Below are positions 42,504-53,394 of a stretch of DNA of 64,000 bases, one piece after another. Source of the stretch: Heliocidaris tuberculata (lineage: Eukaryota; Echinodermata; Echinoidea; Camarodonta; Echinometridae); NCBI GenBank assembly GCA_025618425.1, contig CM046832.1, positions 74,057,297-74,121,296 on the forward strand. The letters are read 5' to 3'. Numbering within the stretch: the first letter of the stretch is position 1; the number at the start of each line of letters is the position of its first letter. The notes under the pieces are model-generated. The model did not search any database, was not told where the DNA came from, and saw only the letters and a list, made by a program, of their open reading frames with translations. The position numbers and the translations under genes are program-made.

Positions 42504-44153
42504 TTAATTTTTTTTTTCAATTTTGTTTTGTGAAGAATCACAATTGATGGTTTGTCCTAGTATATTGTTACTTGAGCATGCGACAAATAATTGTAAGAAT
42601 AATTGCACAAGACAATTTACAAAAGTTGATGGTTCAGGGGTATTTTATTTACTTTTTTTTTCTACAAAGGATGGCTTGTCCTGAACTATTCATACATCAT
42701 TAAATAGTTACAAAACATGTACAGAGTCTTAGGAATGTCTAAAACGTGCATTAAAAAATGCCATACCTTAAAATGCCAAGAAGTGAATATATTAGCATGT
42801 CAGTTGTTATGCAAATGAGGTGAAACCGCAATCATTGTTCACCTAAAGCTTACCATTAAAAGAATTTAACCATTGCCCAAATTCCACCAGTCAACCTTTC
42901 ATTCTTAAGAAAAACACAAAAGACTTCAAAATTGTAAGTGGTGTGAATAATTTGTTGTTAATGGGGAAATCCACCCTGATATCAAGTTGATTTTAGAAGA
43001 AGCAAAAAAAAAAAAAAAAAAGAAGAAAGAAACAGATCAATGAAAGTTTGAGCAAAATCCAATAAAAAATAACAAAAATATTAGTTTTCAAAGTTGTAAT
43101 CAATTAATTCAGACAACATTTAATCACACCGAAAACCATTTTGGGATTCTCTAAAATGCAATTTTTAGACAGATTTTTGAAAAGTCCCTGGTGTGGCAGG
43201 GGGATATCCCCCTCCCACACCCTACCCCCGCTTGGTCATCCCTCCAATCATGAACACTGATCAACACCCCTGGCATGTATGTCAATTACTGCATGACAGT
43301 TTAGTATACATTCGGTAAATGTAGCAAACAAATAGCGAAACCTGGACGAGGTTGGCCCTGTTCAATGGATTATTTAAAGACAACTGGATAATGATTGAGG
43401 TTCATTAAATCATACATGTGTGTTTTAAAACATTTACACTGAAATACATGTACATTTACTTCCATATATATAGTAAACAATATAATTTTTATGAAAAGAA
43501 TATACATGTATAACTCGTACAATACATGTGTACACTATGTGCATTAAAATTGTTTACACAATCTCGTAAGGGTATGTTACAATTATTATATCCATGTTTC
43601 GCTCTGTTTATGTACATATCTGATACATTGTAATATGATTTACATTACATACGAGAATTATCTTATGATAAACATTAAGTGTGCATATGGACGTCTATTA
43701 ATGACGCCTATTGTTTACAAGTAATATAATGTGATAACGCTGAACTAACTTTGCTTTTCAGAGGGGAATAGAAGTTTAATTACATTCAAATGATTCAAAT
43801 GATTCTAATGCTTGATAAAGTTTTGCAAAAATGGGACTATTACTCTTTGTCAACCTCAAAACAAAAATAAATCTGACAAGATTATTTTGTGGTTTTCAAC
43901 GTGGAAAGTATTATCCAGTGGATTAAAACTTCTACATATCCCTAATGATAATGTAGTGTCCAAAGCATTTTATGCTTAGGCATGCTACTAATTTTGATCA
44001 CGTTAATTTTATCATTCATTCACTGAATGAATATGTAAAATTATTTGACAACTAAATTCATTATACAATATTCTCTTTGTGTGAAGGCATTCAGTACTGG
44101 TATTTTTGGTATAGCCTTACCTCTTCTATGCAAGTAAATTAGGTTGTTTTTTT

Positions 44154-45140
44154 ATGCCTCCGCCCACCGAAGGTGGTGCCAGAGGCATTATGTTTTCGGG
44201 TTGTCCATCTGTCCGTCTGTCCGTCCCGCTTTCTTGTTCTGGCGATAACTCAAGAACCAGGTGAGGTATGAACTTCAAACTTGGTGCTAGTATGTATCAC
44301 CATAGGAAGACGATCTGATTAGATTTTGGGGTACGTAGTTCAAAGGTCAAGGTCACAGAGGCCAATTTTTCTGAAATTTCAGGTGTTAGGCTCGTTCTAG
44401 CGATAACTCAAGAACCCTTTGAGGTATGAACTTCAAACTTAGTGCTAGTATGTATCACCATAGGAAGACGATCTGCTTAGAGTTTGGGGTAGGTAGGTCA
44501 AAGGTCAAGGTCACAGGCTAATTGAAATTTCAGGTCTTAGCCTCGTTTTAGCGATAACTCAAGAACCATTTGAGGTATGAACTTCAAACTTGGTGATAGT
44601 ATGTATCACCATAGGAAGAGGATCTGATTAGATTTTGGGGTATGTAGGTCAAAGGTCAAAGGTCAGGTCAATTTCTGAAATTTCAGTTAGCCTTGTTAAC
44701 GCAATATCTCAAGAACCATTTGAGGTATGAACTTCAAACTTGGTACAAGTATGTATCACCATAGAAAGACGATCTAGTTAGATTTTGGGATTCGTAGGTC
44801 AAAGGTCATAGAGGTCAATTCTGAAATTGAGACGAACTGATTAGATTTTTGTTCACGTAGGTCAAAGGTGACAGGTCATAGTGGTCATTATACAGGTGTA
44901 TGTGAAATTAATGGTTTTTTACCTTTGTTATCACCATATCTCAACTATTTTATTCATGACTAGGAGGAGATAAAGTGATCAGACTTTGGGGTTATAAGGT
45001 GTAAGGTCAAATGTCAAAGTGGTCAATTAACATGTAATTAGAGGCTTTTTATTCTGGTTATCACAAGATTTCAAGAACAGTTTGAGCCATCAACTGAATT
45101 TAGGCGGAGGCATATAGGAGATGCAGTCGCATTCGTCTTG
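44154..45140 (+). mobile_element. Short-TIR element with internal array, family A, copy 3
   Basis: Best-preserved copy. The left end folds as ATGCCTC...GAGGCAT (44154-44188) around CCACC-gaa-GGTGG, and ATGCCTCCGCC is inverted as GGCGGAGGCAT (45103-45113), followed by a ~27-bp tail ending GTCTTG. Internal units begin near 44246, 44404, 44566 and 44706 (about 140-162 bp). AGGTCAAAGGTCA is perfect at 44495-44507 and 44646-44658. Confidence 0.88.
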
Positions 45141-45368
45141 TTTAAATATACAAAATGAAATTCCATAGTTTGGTGATGACAAGCTGAACCTTTTCCACAG
45201 CCAGTATAACCTTTCTAGGTCTACATAAAAAACATTACACACATAAGATCATATTTTAAACTCGTAGAAATAATTATCTCAGCATGATTCATTCAACTTA
45301 AATTAAAAAGTGGTTGCTCCAGTTGGAAAGAATGAAGGTATCACTAAGCACCAAGATACATAGTTTTT

Positions 45369-45954
45369 GTCTCGCCTGCGTAAGCAAAAAGAGAGACATA
45401 GGCGCCGCTTTTCCGACGGCGGCGGCGTCAACAATTTTGGAAATGCTCTCATTTCAAAAGTATACGTCCGATTTCCATGAAACTTGAACATAAGTGTTGT
45501 AGAGTATCACAGATAATGTGGAACAAATTTCAGGTCAAAAGTCAAGGTCAAAGGTCAATTGAGTTAAATTGTGTTCCAAAAACTTAACCTGAGGTTAAGT
45601 TTTTGAATTATTACTTTGTTTCAAAATTATTTGTTCAAATTCTTTGAAACTTGGCATCATTCTTGGTAGGGATTGTCTTCATGTCACCCTCTTTCAAATG
45701 AATACCCAAATCTTACATTTTCATCACATTAAAGGTAACCTACTGACAGTTTAACTTGGTTAAGTTTTGGGTAAATTTCAGTTTTGTCTCTACATACAGT
45801 ACATGTATGTACATGTACATGTAGTATGTGTACATGTAGTATGTGCATGTATTGTACACATGCATTTGACTTCTTTGCTGGTAGTGGATTTCAACCAATT
45901 GGCAGGGATCATCCTTAGGCAAGGAGGATCGAAGTTAATATAGATAGGGGTACC

Positions 45955-45958
<4 letters not shown>
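45369..45958 (+). mobile_element. Fragment of family B element
   Basis: Starts TGTCTCGCCTGCGTAAGC, with GCGCC and (GGC)n as in related elements, then TCCATGAAACTTGAACAT and AGGTCAAAGGTCA (45545-45557). No matching right end is found before the poly(G) tract, so it is truncated or too diverged. A TACATG-type microsatellite lies at about 45800-45858. Confidence 0.6.

Positions 45959-45987
<29 letters not shown>
45959..45987. repeat. Poly(G) tract, 29 nt
   Basis: The longest homopolymer in the window, flanked on the right by GGGGGCACCACCCC. Potential G-quadruplex; length may be imprecise because such runs are hard to sequence. Confidence 0.9.
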
Positions 45988-46073
45988 AGTCTTGGGGGCA
46001 CCACCCCAAGCGCACCAATAATGACAGTAATTAGATTCATATTTGCTTCTTCTTTAAGAATCATATTCCTCAC

Positions 46074-46286
46074 TGTAAAGTGTTATAGTTAAGAGGATAG
46101 TACAACAATAGATGGATTCCAGTAGACATATGACATTAAGAGTATTGTGTAGTTTATTATCAGTTGTTGCTCAGCTGTGGGTGGTTACAGTGTGAGAATG
46201 TATGTAGATAAGAGATAGGAAAATAGTAGGCAATAGAAAGATACAAAGTATGGAATGCCACACAGGCATGATCATAACATATTACA
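46074..46286 (-). mobile_element. Putative 3' LTR of the Ty3/gypsy element
   Basis: On the minus strand a polypurine tract (AAAGAAGGGGGGA, 46287-46300) is followed directly by TGTAATATGTTATG, the usual PPT-then-TG LTR start. The proposed end ...CACTTTACA (46074) gives the usual CA. A second LTR is not found in the window, so the borders are unconfirmed. Confidence 0.5.
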
Positions 46287-46494
46287 TCCCCCCTTCTTTA
46301 AAGTAAGAGATGCAGTCCAAAAATTAAAATGGGTCCAAACAAGAGTCCGCGAAAATCTGGATTTTGAATAACCTTTATAACAAAGCCAAATATGACAATT
46401 CAGCAAATATTCCTGATGAGCAGTATAATTCACAACATACAGGAATTGAAAGTGTGAGAAGAGTTTAGTGTTCTTCCCTCTAAACATTAAAACG

Positions 46495-49242
46495 CTAATA
46501 AGTTAGCTTATCCGGCTTCTTTACGCGGCGGCCACTGCGAGTGTACTGGTGACCGTCGTTGTCTGGAACCTGAGCGGTAGATGTCGTTTGCTCTGGTTCA
46601 TGGAATTGGACCCGCTTCGGCTGAACATCCGCGAGGTGTCTGCGGTTTCTACGTAGTAGGCCTCTGTTGGGAGTTTCTACAATGTAGGAACGCGGTTCAA
46701 CGCACTTGTCAACAACGGTGGCTGGGAGCCAATGACCTGTTCTGTGGTCTTGGATCCTCACGCTTTGGTGCGGAGCGAGGGGAGGTAGGACATGAGCATT
46801 CTTATCATGATGCTCCTTCTGCGATTGCTGACGACTTGCTAGTCGCTCGTATACGGAGTCGCGTATGCGTGAAGTTTCGCGAATCTTTGTCGGCAGATTG
46901 TCCTTCATTTTGCGACCGTGCAGAAGCTCTGCTGGGCTTGGGATAACGCTATCAACCGGCGTTGTACGTACACAAGGAAGGGCCATATTCAGATTGATGC
47001 CGCTAGCTTTCGCTTTCTTGAGGGTGTTCTTCACGGTCTGAATAGTACGCTCTATGAACCCGTTGGACTGCGGATAGTGCGGTGATGAGGTAACATGCTG
47101 GAAACCCCATGTAGATGCGAAATCTCTGTACTGAGCCGAGTCGAAGTGTCTACCGTTGTCGCTTACGATTCTTTCCGGAATGCCGATTTCTGACATGATC
47201 TGCTCGGTTGCACTAATCACAGCGCTACTGGTGCATTGTGCGGGCATTTTTCGGATGAACGGAAATTTGGAGAAGTAATCTGCGACAATGAGGTAGGTAT
47301 TCCCTTCGAAATGGAATAAGTCTGTTCCTAAGACCTGCCACGGCCTGGTCGGAATCTCATGCTGTAGGAGAGGCTCGTGGGGGTGTGATGATCGAAGTTC
47401 TTGACACGCGTCACAATCTTTGACTAGCTCTTCGATGTCATTACTGATTGACGGCCAGTATACTGATGACTTAGCTCTCAAACGCATCTTCTCCATTCCC
47501 TGATGGCCCTCATGGAGCTTTGTGAGGATGTATTTCCTCATGTTCTGCGGAATGACGATTCGGTCTCCTTTTAGGACAAGAGCATCCTCTACTGCCATCT
47601 CATCGCGGAAGGCCCAAAATGGGTGGAGAATCTTCGGAAGATCGCGCCTTTGTTGTGGCCATCCTCGACAAATCACTTCGCTAAGGGATGAGAGAGTAGT
47701 ATCATTCGCGGTCTCACGCTTCAAATCGCTCAAACGGTCAGGTGCAAACTGCACAAAGTGGATTTGAAGGTCGAGTTGGATGTGCTCGCTCTTAGCTGGA
47801 GGGCTGCGGGAGAGGCAATCAGCGATAGGAACGTCCTTGCCAGAGCAATACTTAATGCCATAATCGTAGGGTTGGAGGCGGAGGAGCATTCGCTGCAGCC
47901 TAGGAGGGGCTGCAGTCAGCGGTTTGTGCTGGATCATCTCGAGTGGCTTATGATCGGATTGTATGGTGAAGCTCTTCCCGTAGATGTAGGTGTGGAAACG
48001 CTCGCAACCGAACACTACAGCGAGAAGCTCACGCTCGATGTTCGCGTATCGCTGTTCCGCTTCGCTTAGAGCCTTTGAAGCGTACGCTATCGGTTTCCCG
48101 TCTTGCATCAGGGTTGCTCCTAGACCGCGCATCGAAGCATCGACTTGGATCGTAGTGTGCTTGTTGGTGTCAAAGTACGCAAGAGTCGCGTTGGCACAAA
48201 TCTGTTCGCGAATCTTATCGAAGGATTGCTGGTGCTTTGTTGACCAGACAAAATCAACATCCTGCTTAAGCAATTCTCTGAGATCAGCGGTCTGTGCAGA
48301 TAGGTTTGGAATGAAAGGACTGAGATAGGTGATCATTCCCAAGAATTCGCGAAGCTGGGTCTTCCCCTCTGGGGCGGGAAGTGCTTTGATCGCTTCAACC
48401 TTACGCGGATCTGGATGGACCCCTTGCTGATTGTACACCATGCCAAAGAACTCTATCTGGGGAACATTGATGGTGCACTTGCTGCTGTTGAATTGCAGGT
48501 TGTGCTTCTCAGCAGCTTGCATGAGGGTTTGCAGGTTTTTGTCATGTACTTCCTGTGTCTTCCCGAAGACAATGATATCATCAGCAATGCTAATGACACC
48601 ATCACATCCTTCAAGGATCTGATCCATCCTGTGCTGAAATACGTCTTGAGACATAGCTAGGCCAAATGGCATGCGCAGATACTGATATCGACCAAAGGGG
48701 CTGTTGAATGTAGTCAACAGAGAGCTTTCCTTGTCTAGCTTGACAGACCAATAGCCGTTTTTCGCGTCAAGCTTACTGAAGACTGTAGCTCCTGCGAGTT
48801 TGTGTGTTATTTCAGCGGTGGTAGGTGTGCGGTGGTGGCAACGCTTTATCGCTTTGTTAAGATCCTTGGGATCAAGGCAGATACGTAGTTGGCCATTCGC
48901 TTTCCGGGAAATCGCTAGGCTGCTTACCCATGCTGTTGGTTCAGATACCTTAGCGATAACACCTAGCTCTTCCATTTTCTCAATTTCACGCTTCAGCTCA
49001 TCATGGAGGTGGATTGGGCACTTCCTGGGAGCGTGGATGATCGGGTTGGCATGTTCGTCGATCACAATGTGATACTCCCCGGGGAAGTCACCGATCTTGT
49101 CGAATTGATTCGGGTATGTCTCGACAAGGTCTGCTGTAGAGCGGATCACCCTGTCACTGTTTATCTCCTCGCAGTGGATGGTCACAAGTTTCAGCTTCTT
49201 TGAGGCTTTGTTGTCTATTTTTTTTACTGGTTCCAGTATCAT
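46495..49242 (-). mobile_element. pol: Ty3/gypsy retrotransposon pol ORF, 5'-truncated
   Basis: An uninterrupted 915-residue pol fragment. Reverse transcriptase (about 70-265) has D159 and the ADD box (220-222). RNase H (about 360-480) has D368, E403, D430 and D475. The integrase zinc-binding part has H577, C610 and C613 (HHCC type), and the core has D641, D695 and E731 with the classic 35-residue D-E gap. A basic C-terminal region follows. Gag and protease are missing: the frame begins at an ATG just after an in-frame TAA, where LINE-type sequence of opposite polarity starts. No envelope gene is present. The long intact frame implies a fairly recent copy, but without gag and a 5' LTR it is not autonomous. 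Confidence 0.93.
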
Positions 49243-49474
49243 TTACTTATTCTTCTTTACTGTATGTGATTTTGTATGTCTTCAGGAAGCTACTAGACTA
49301 TTTTTGGACAAATTCTCAATTTAAGATTCACAGATTTTCAGTTTACAGGTTTTGGCTTTGACTAATGCCTCATGTGTCTAGTGAGTCTAGCCATGTTCAC
49401 TTGCTTGCTTTGTACACTTTGTATATAGCCTGCTTCACTGTTATTCACATGTTCATGCTCTATCTTTCACGCCT

Positions 49475-50377
49475 GTGCGAATTTTCACAATGAAGGTGGC
49501 TACTCTAATAGCCTTCGTGTGTATTGTGTACTCTTGTTGCTATTATACCACAGTCTTATGTTCTGATTTCAATGTTGATTCATGTAATGCACTGGTACTG
49601 CCCAAGGCTAAGTGTAAGGGCAAGTACATAGGTAGACCAGTTCAGCGGTATGCAAATGCCCTGTCTAGGTTTCGTATTCTTCTGCTGATCTCGGGAGACA
49701 TCAACCCCAATCCTGGACCCTCTTTACAAGAACCCATCCATTCCAATAGTTATGATTCTAGCGATTCTTCAACAAGACATTACAAATACAGCAGTCATAC
49801 TCTTCATGCCCTGAATGTTCATATCCATGACAGATGTTTCCTTTTAAAATGGCGTGATGAGAACTGTGCTGTTTGGGATCGGTTGGTGTCTCTCGGAATC
49901 GGTAGAACATGTCGAAGGCGGAGGACACATCGTGGTAGAAGGGGTGGCCGTGGCCATTTTAGGAAACACTTAAAATTTGGTTCCCTTAACTCTCGTTCTC
50001 TCCGTAATAAATCTACTACATTTCAAGATTTTGTTTTGGATCATAAGTTAGATTTTGTTTGTATCTGTGAGACGTGGCTCTCACCTGATGACGATGCAGT
50101 CATAGCTGATCTTTGCCCCAGTTCCTATGGTTTTAAACATAGTCCCAGAGCCTTTAGGCGTGGTGGCGGAGTGGCTTTCCTCCACAAAGATAATTTGAAG
50201 GTTGTCATCAAACCTACGAACAGGTACGACAGTTTTGAGTGTATGTGTGCTACCATCTCAAGTGACTCCGGTTGCATAGACGTAGCAGTAATCTACAGGC
50301 CACCCAGAGCTTCTCCAGATTTTTGGAAGAATTTTCAGACTTTCTCGACGGCAGCATATATAGAACTACACCGTTGA
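49475..50377 (+). pseudogene. LINE ORF, N-terminal part: hydrophobic leader, 2A-like motif, APE endonuclease start
   Basis: 300-residue frame. Residues 6-29 form a hydrophobic, Cys-rich leader. A 2A-like motif GDINPNPGP lies at 74-82 after RILLLIS; the canonical ribosome-skipping motif is D(V/I)ExNPGP, and here the Glu is Asn. An Arg-rich patch (about 144-163) precedes the AP-endonuclease domain, with SLNSRS, the catalytic CETWL and VAVIYRPP visible. The frame is lost at the T run 50320-50324 and ends at a false stop. Confidence 0.85.
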
Positions 50378-51225
50378 TAATTACCGGCGATTTGAACATA
50401 CATCTAGATGATAGCTCTTCACCTCACACACAGAGGTTTAATGTTCTCCTCAGCAACCACGCCATGTCTCAGCTTGTCGGTTCTCCCACCCATGACAAAG
50501 GTCACATCCTTGATGTAGTGATAGTGCGGAATTCCGACAATCAAGCTCTGTGTTCGAAGCCGAAGGTTACTCCGGGCATATCGGATCACTCTGCAATTAT
50601 TTGGAAGATCAGTTTCAACAAGCCCCATGGGACTCAATCCACATATGTCTCCCGCAACATCCGAGACATAGATAGAGAAACTTTCGCCCAAAATGTAGCT
50701 GATAGTAACATTATCCTTTCTTCTACAGACAGCATAGATGCAGCTGTTCATCGCTATAATACTGAGCTTGAGAAGCTTCTCGACACCCATGCTCCACCAA
50801 GGACTAGAAAGGTGCGGAGCCATGTGGACTGTCCATGGTATAGCTCTGACATCATCACACAGAAGCGTATTCGAAGAAGACTGGAGACGAAGTGGCGGAA
50901 CAGCAGACTATCGATTGACAGGGATCATTTTCGAGTCCAGCGTGATCTCGTCAACTCTCTTGTGACAAGAGCGAAGCGATCCTACTTCATAGGTCTTGTT
51001 GAAGATTGCCAAGGTGACTCCAAACAACTCTTCTCTTTGGCCAACAGACTGCTCAATCGTCGTCAATCATCACCTCTACCTCACCACAATGACAGCCATG
51101 AACTAGCTTCCAGATTCTTACACTTTTTCCAGACAAAAGTAAAAGGAATCTGCGATAGTTTATCTCCTGACCTAACACCTCTACAGTCTAACACCTCATC
51201 TACCTTGGATATCTTGCGACCTACC
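50325..51225 (+). pseudogene. LINE ORF, middle part: endonuclease C-half and linker
   Basis: In the frame after the shift, endonuclease motifs continue: IITGDLNIHLDD, HILDVVIV and GISDHSAI supply the remaining catalytic Asp/Asn/His. A basic linker to the reverse transcriptase follows. Coding continues to 51225, where the MITE begins; reading on into the MITE adds about 17 unrelated codons. Confidence 0.85.
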
Positions 51226-51735
51226 CCCGGGGGGGGCACTCACGTATATTGGTGGTACGGGGACGTGCCGCTTTGATGACCCCCTTTTTCAGACCCCGAT
51301 TTCCGTTCTCTAGATACTCAGTTCCGCTCAGGAGCCGCTCAGCCCCGCTCTGAAGACCCCCGTTATGAAACATATTCGTTCGCATGCGGCCGGGAGCGTG
51401 GCGGAGGCAGTGGTCGCTCGACCTGGTCTCGCGCCCTAGGCCCTTTCGTCGCGCGAGCCTTGAAAACTGCTCCAGCTAGCTAGCTACTAGCGCTACACGG
51501 CGCGGGCGCGGCCCCCGGCGCGGCCCGTCCCGAGATCCTGCGATAGCGAAGGTGTACCGCCGATAAAGCGAGGTTAGTTTTGTAGTTCCCTAGACCCTGT
51601 TTTTCACTCTGCCCAATAGATCATAGTTCCCAAGACCCCGTATTTTACACCTTGAAGTCAGTTCCTTAGACCCCCTTTTCGGGGATTCGTGAGGCACACC
51701 CCCGTCAAAATATAATTCGAGTGCCCCCCCCCGGG
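51226..51735. mobile_element. GC-rich hAT-like MITE, copy B, inside the LINE ORF
   Basis: Ends CCCGGGGGGGGCACTC and GAGTGCCCCCCCCCGGG, flanked by perfect 8-bp duplications GACCTACC (51218-51225 and 51736-51743). Nearly identical to 19101-19620. The LINE reading frame on the two sides is in register once the element and one duplication are discounted, so the insertion is the only lesion at this point. Confidence 0.95.
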
Positions 51736-53297
51736 GACCTACCTCTCCTGACGAGATTTTGTCACTCCTTCACCAATCACCTCCTAAATCATGTCAGTTA
51801 GATCCAATACCTGCTAAGTTATTAAAGGATTGTTCCTCTACGTTTGCCCCTATTCTCTGCTGCCTTGTTAATTTAAGTCTAGAGCAGTCTCATGTCCCGT
51901 CCTCTTTGAAACTTGCACATGTCACACCATTGTTGAAGAAACCTTCTCTCGACCCCGATTCTCTTCAAAATTACAGACCAGTTTCAAACCTACCCTTCCT
52001 CTTTAAAGTACTTGAAAGGGTTGTGTTTTTCCGTCTTTCCGAATACTTTCATGACAACAATCTCTTCGACCCTTTCCAATCAGCCTACAGATCCCACCAT
52101 AGTGTGGAAACTCTTCTTGTGAACGCATCAAACCACATCCTTCAACAGATGGACAGAGGGAATTTGACTGCTCTACTTTTACTTGATCTCTCCTCCGCCT
52201 TCGACACAGTAAACCATACAATCATGTTGAATACTTTAAGTTCATTTGGTGTCAGAGGTGAAGCATTCAAGTGGTTTGAATCCTACCTTTCTTTCCATTC
52301 TCAGATTGTGTGCGTAAATGGTTGTAAATCAGTTGCTTTGCCTCTGACCCATGGCGTACCGCAGGGCTCTGTGGGCGGGCCGACCCTTTTTTCGATTTAT
52401 TTGATTGGATTGCGGCAAGTTTTGCTTCGTCACAGAATTGATTACCATATTTATGCCGACGATATCCAGCTCATGATTTCGTTTAATTCTACTCAGTCAG
52501 CAGCAGAAACAGCCATTCGTCGGCTTCAATCATGCATGGTTGACATTTATGACTGGATGCAAACCCACTCTTTGAAACTGAATTTAGATAAATGTGAATT
52601 TCTTTTGTTTGGATCTAAAGTGCAGCTCAACAAAATTGATGTCAATTGCTTTTCATTTTCTGGCCACACTATTAATTTATCTCAAACTTGCCGCAATCTC
52701 GGAGTCATTTTCGATTCACATATGTCAATGTCTCCTCAAATCTCAAATATCTGCAAATCAGTTAGGTACCAACTACGAAACATTGGTTTTATCCGGAAAT
52801 ATTTGTCAAAGTCTGCCACCGAAAAAATTGTACATTCATTGATATCCTCCCGCCTTGATTTTTGCAATGCACTTCTGTTCAATTTACCTCAGAACCAGTT
52901 ATATAGGCTCCAGAAACTTCAAAACGCCGCAGCTCGTATTGTCTCACTGTCTAATAGGCGCTCTCACATCACTCCCATTTTGAATTCACTGCACTGGCTC
53001 CCTGTCAAAGATCGTATAATTTTCAAAATTTTGTTGCTCACTTTTCATTGTATTCATGGATCAGCACCCCAATACAATCTCTCTTTTATTCATTATTACA
53101 TACCCAAAAGATCTCTGCGCTCATCAACATCCGGCTCTCTTGTAATTCCTAAAGTTTCAAAATCTTGGGGTGAAAGATCCTTTGCTTACGCATGCCCCAC
53201 CTTGTGGAATAGTCTTCCTGTAGACATCAAAGCTTGTATCTCTGTTGATTCTTTTAAAAATCTTCTCAAAACCTTTCTATTTACATGTACTTTGTAA
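51736..53297 (+). pseudogene. LINE ORF, reverse transcriptase part
   Basis: An open frame of at least 512 codons from the ATG at 51759. RT motifs in order: LDPIPAKLLK, NYRPVSNLP (71-79), FQSAYRSHHS, LLLDLSSAFDTVNH (140-153), GVPQGSVGGP (199-208), YADD (232-235) and LNLDKCEF. The C-terminal RLQKLQNAAAR and LHWLPVKDRI segments are typical of L2/CR1/Jockey-type elements. Intact in itself but cut off from the endonuclease. Confidence 0.9.
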
Positions 53298-53394
53298 TTC
53301 TTTATGCGCCTTGAGCACTCTACAGAGTGGATTTGGCGCTTTATAAGTCACATTATTATTATTATTATTATTATTATATACATATCAAGTATAT

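Larger units (their letters stand above)
49250..53377 (+). mobile_element. L2/CR1-like non-LTR retrotransposon, nearly full length but broken
   Basis: Order: probable 5'UTR (about 49250-49474), coding region (49475-53297), short 3'UTR with GCGCCTTGAGC...GGCGCTTTATAAG, and an (ATT)n tail (53351-53377) typical of L2/CR1. Two lesions disable it: a one-base frameshift in the T run at 50320-50324 and the MITE at 51226-51735. 5' border is approximate. Confidence 0.9.

Noticed and set aside
46581..49203. Several plus-strand open frames of 60-120 codons.
   Set aside because: All are antisense shadows of the gypsy pol frame, which has full domain structure.
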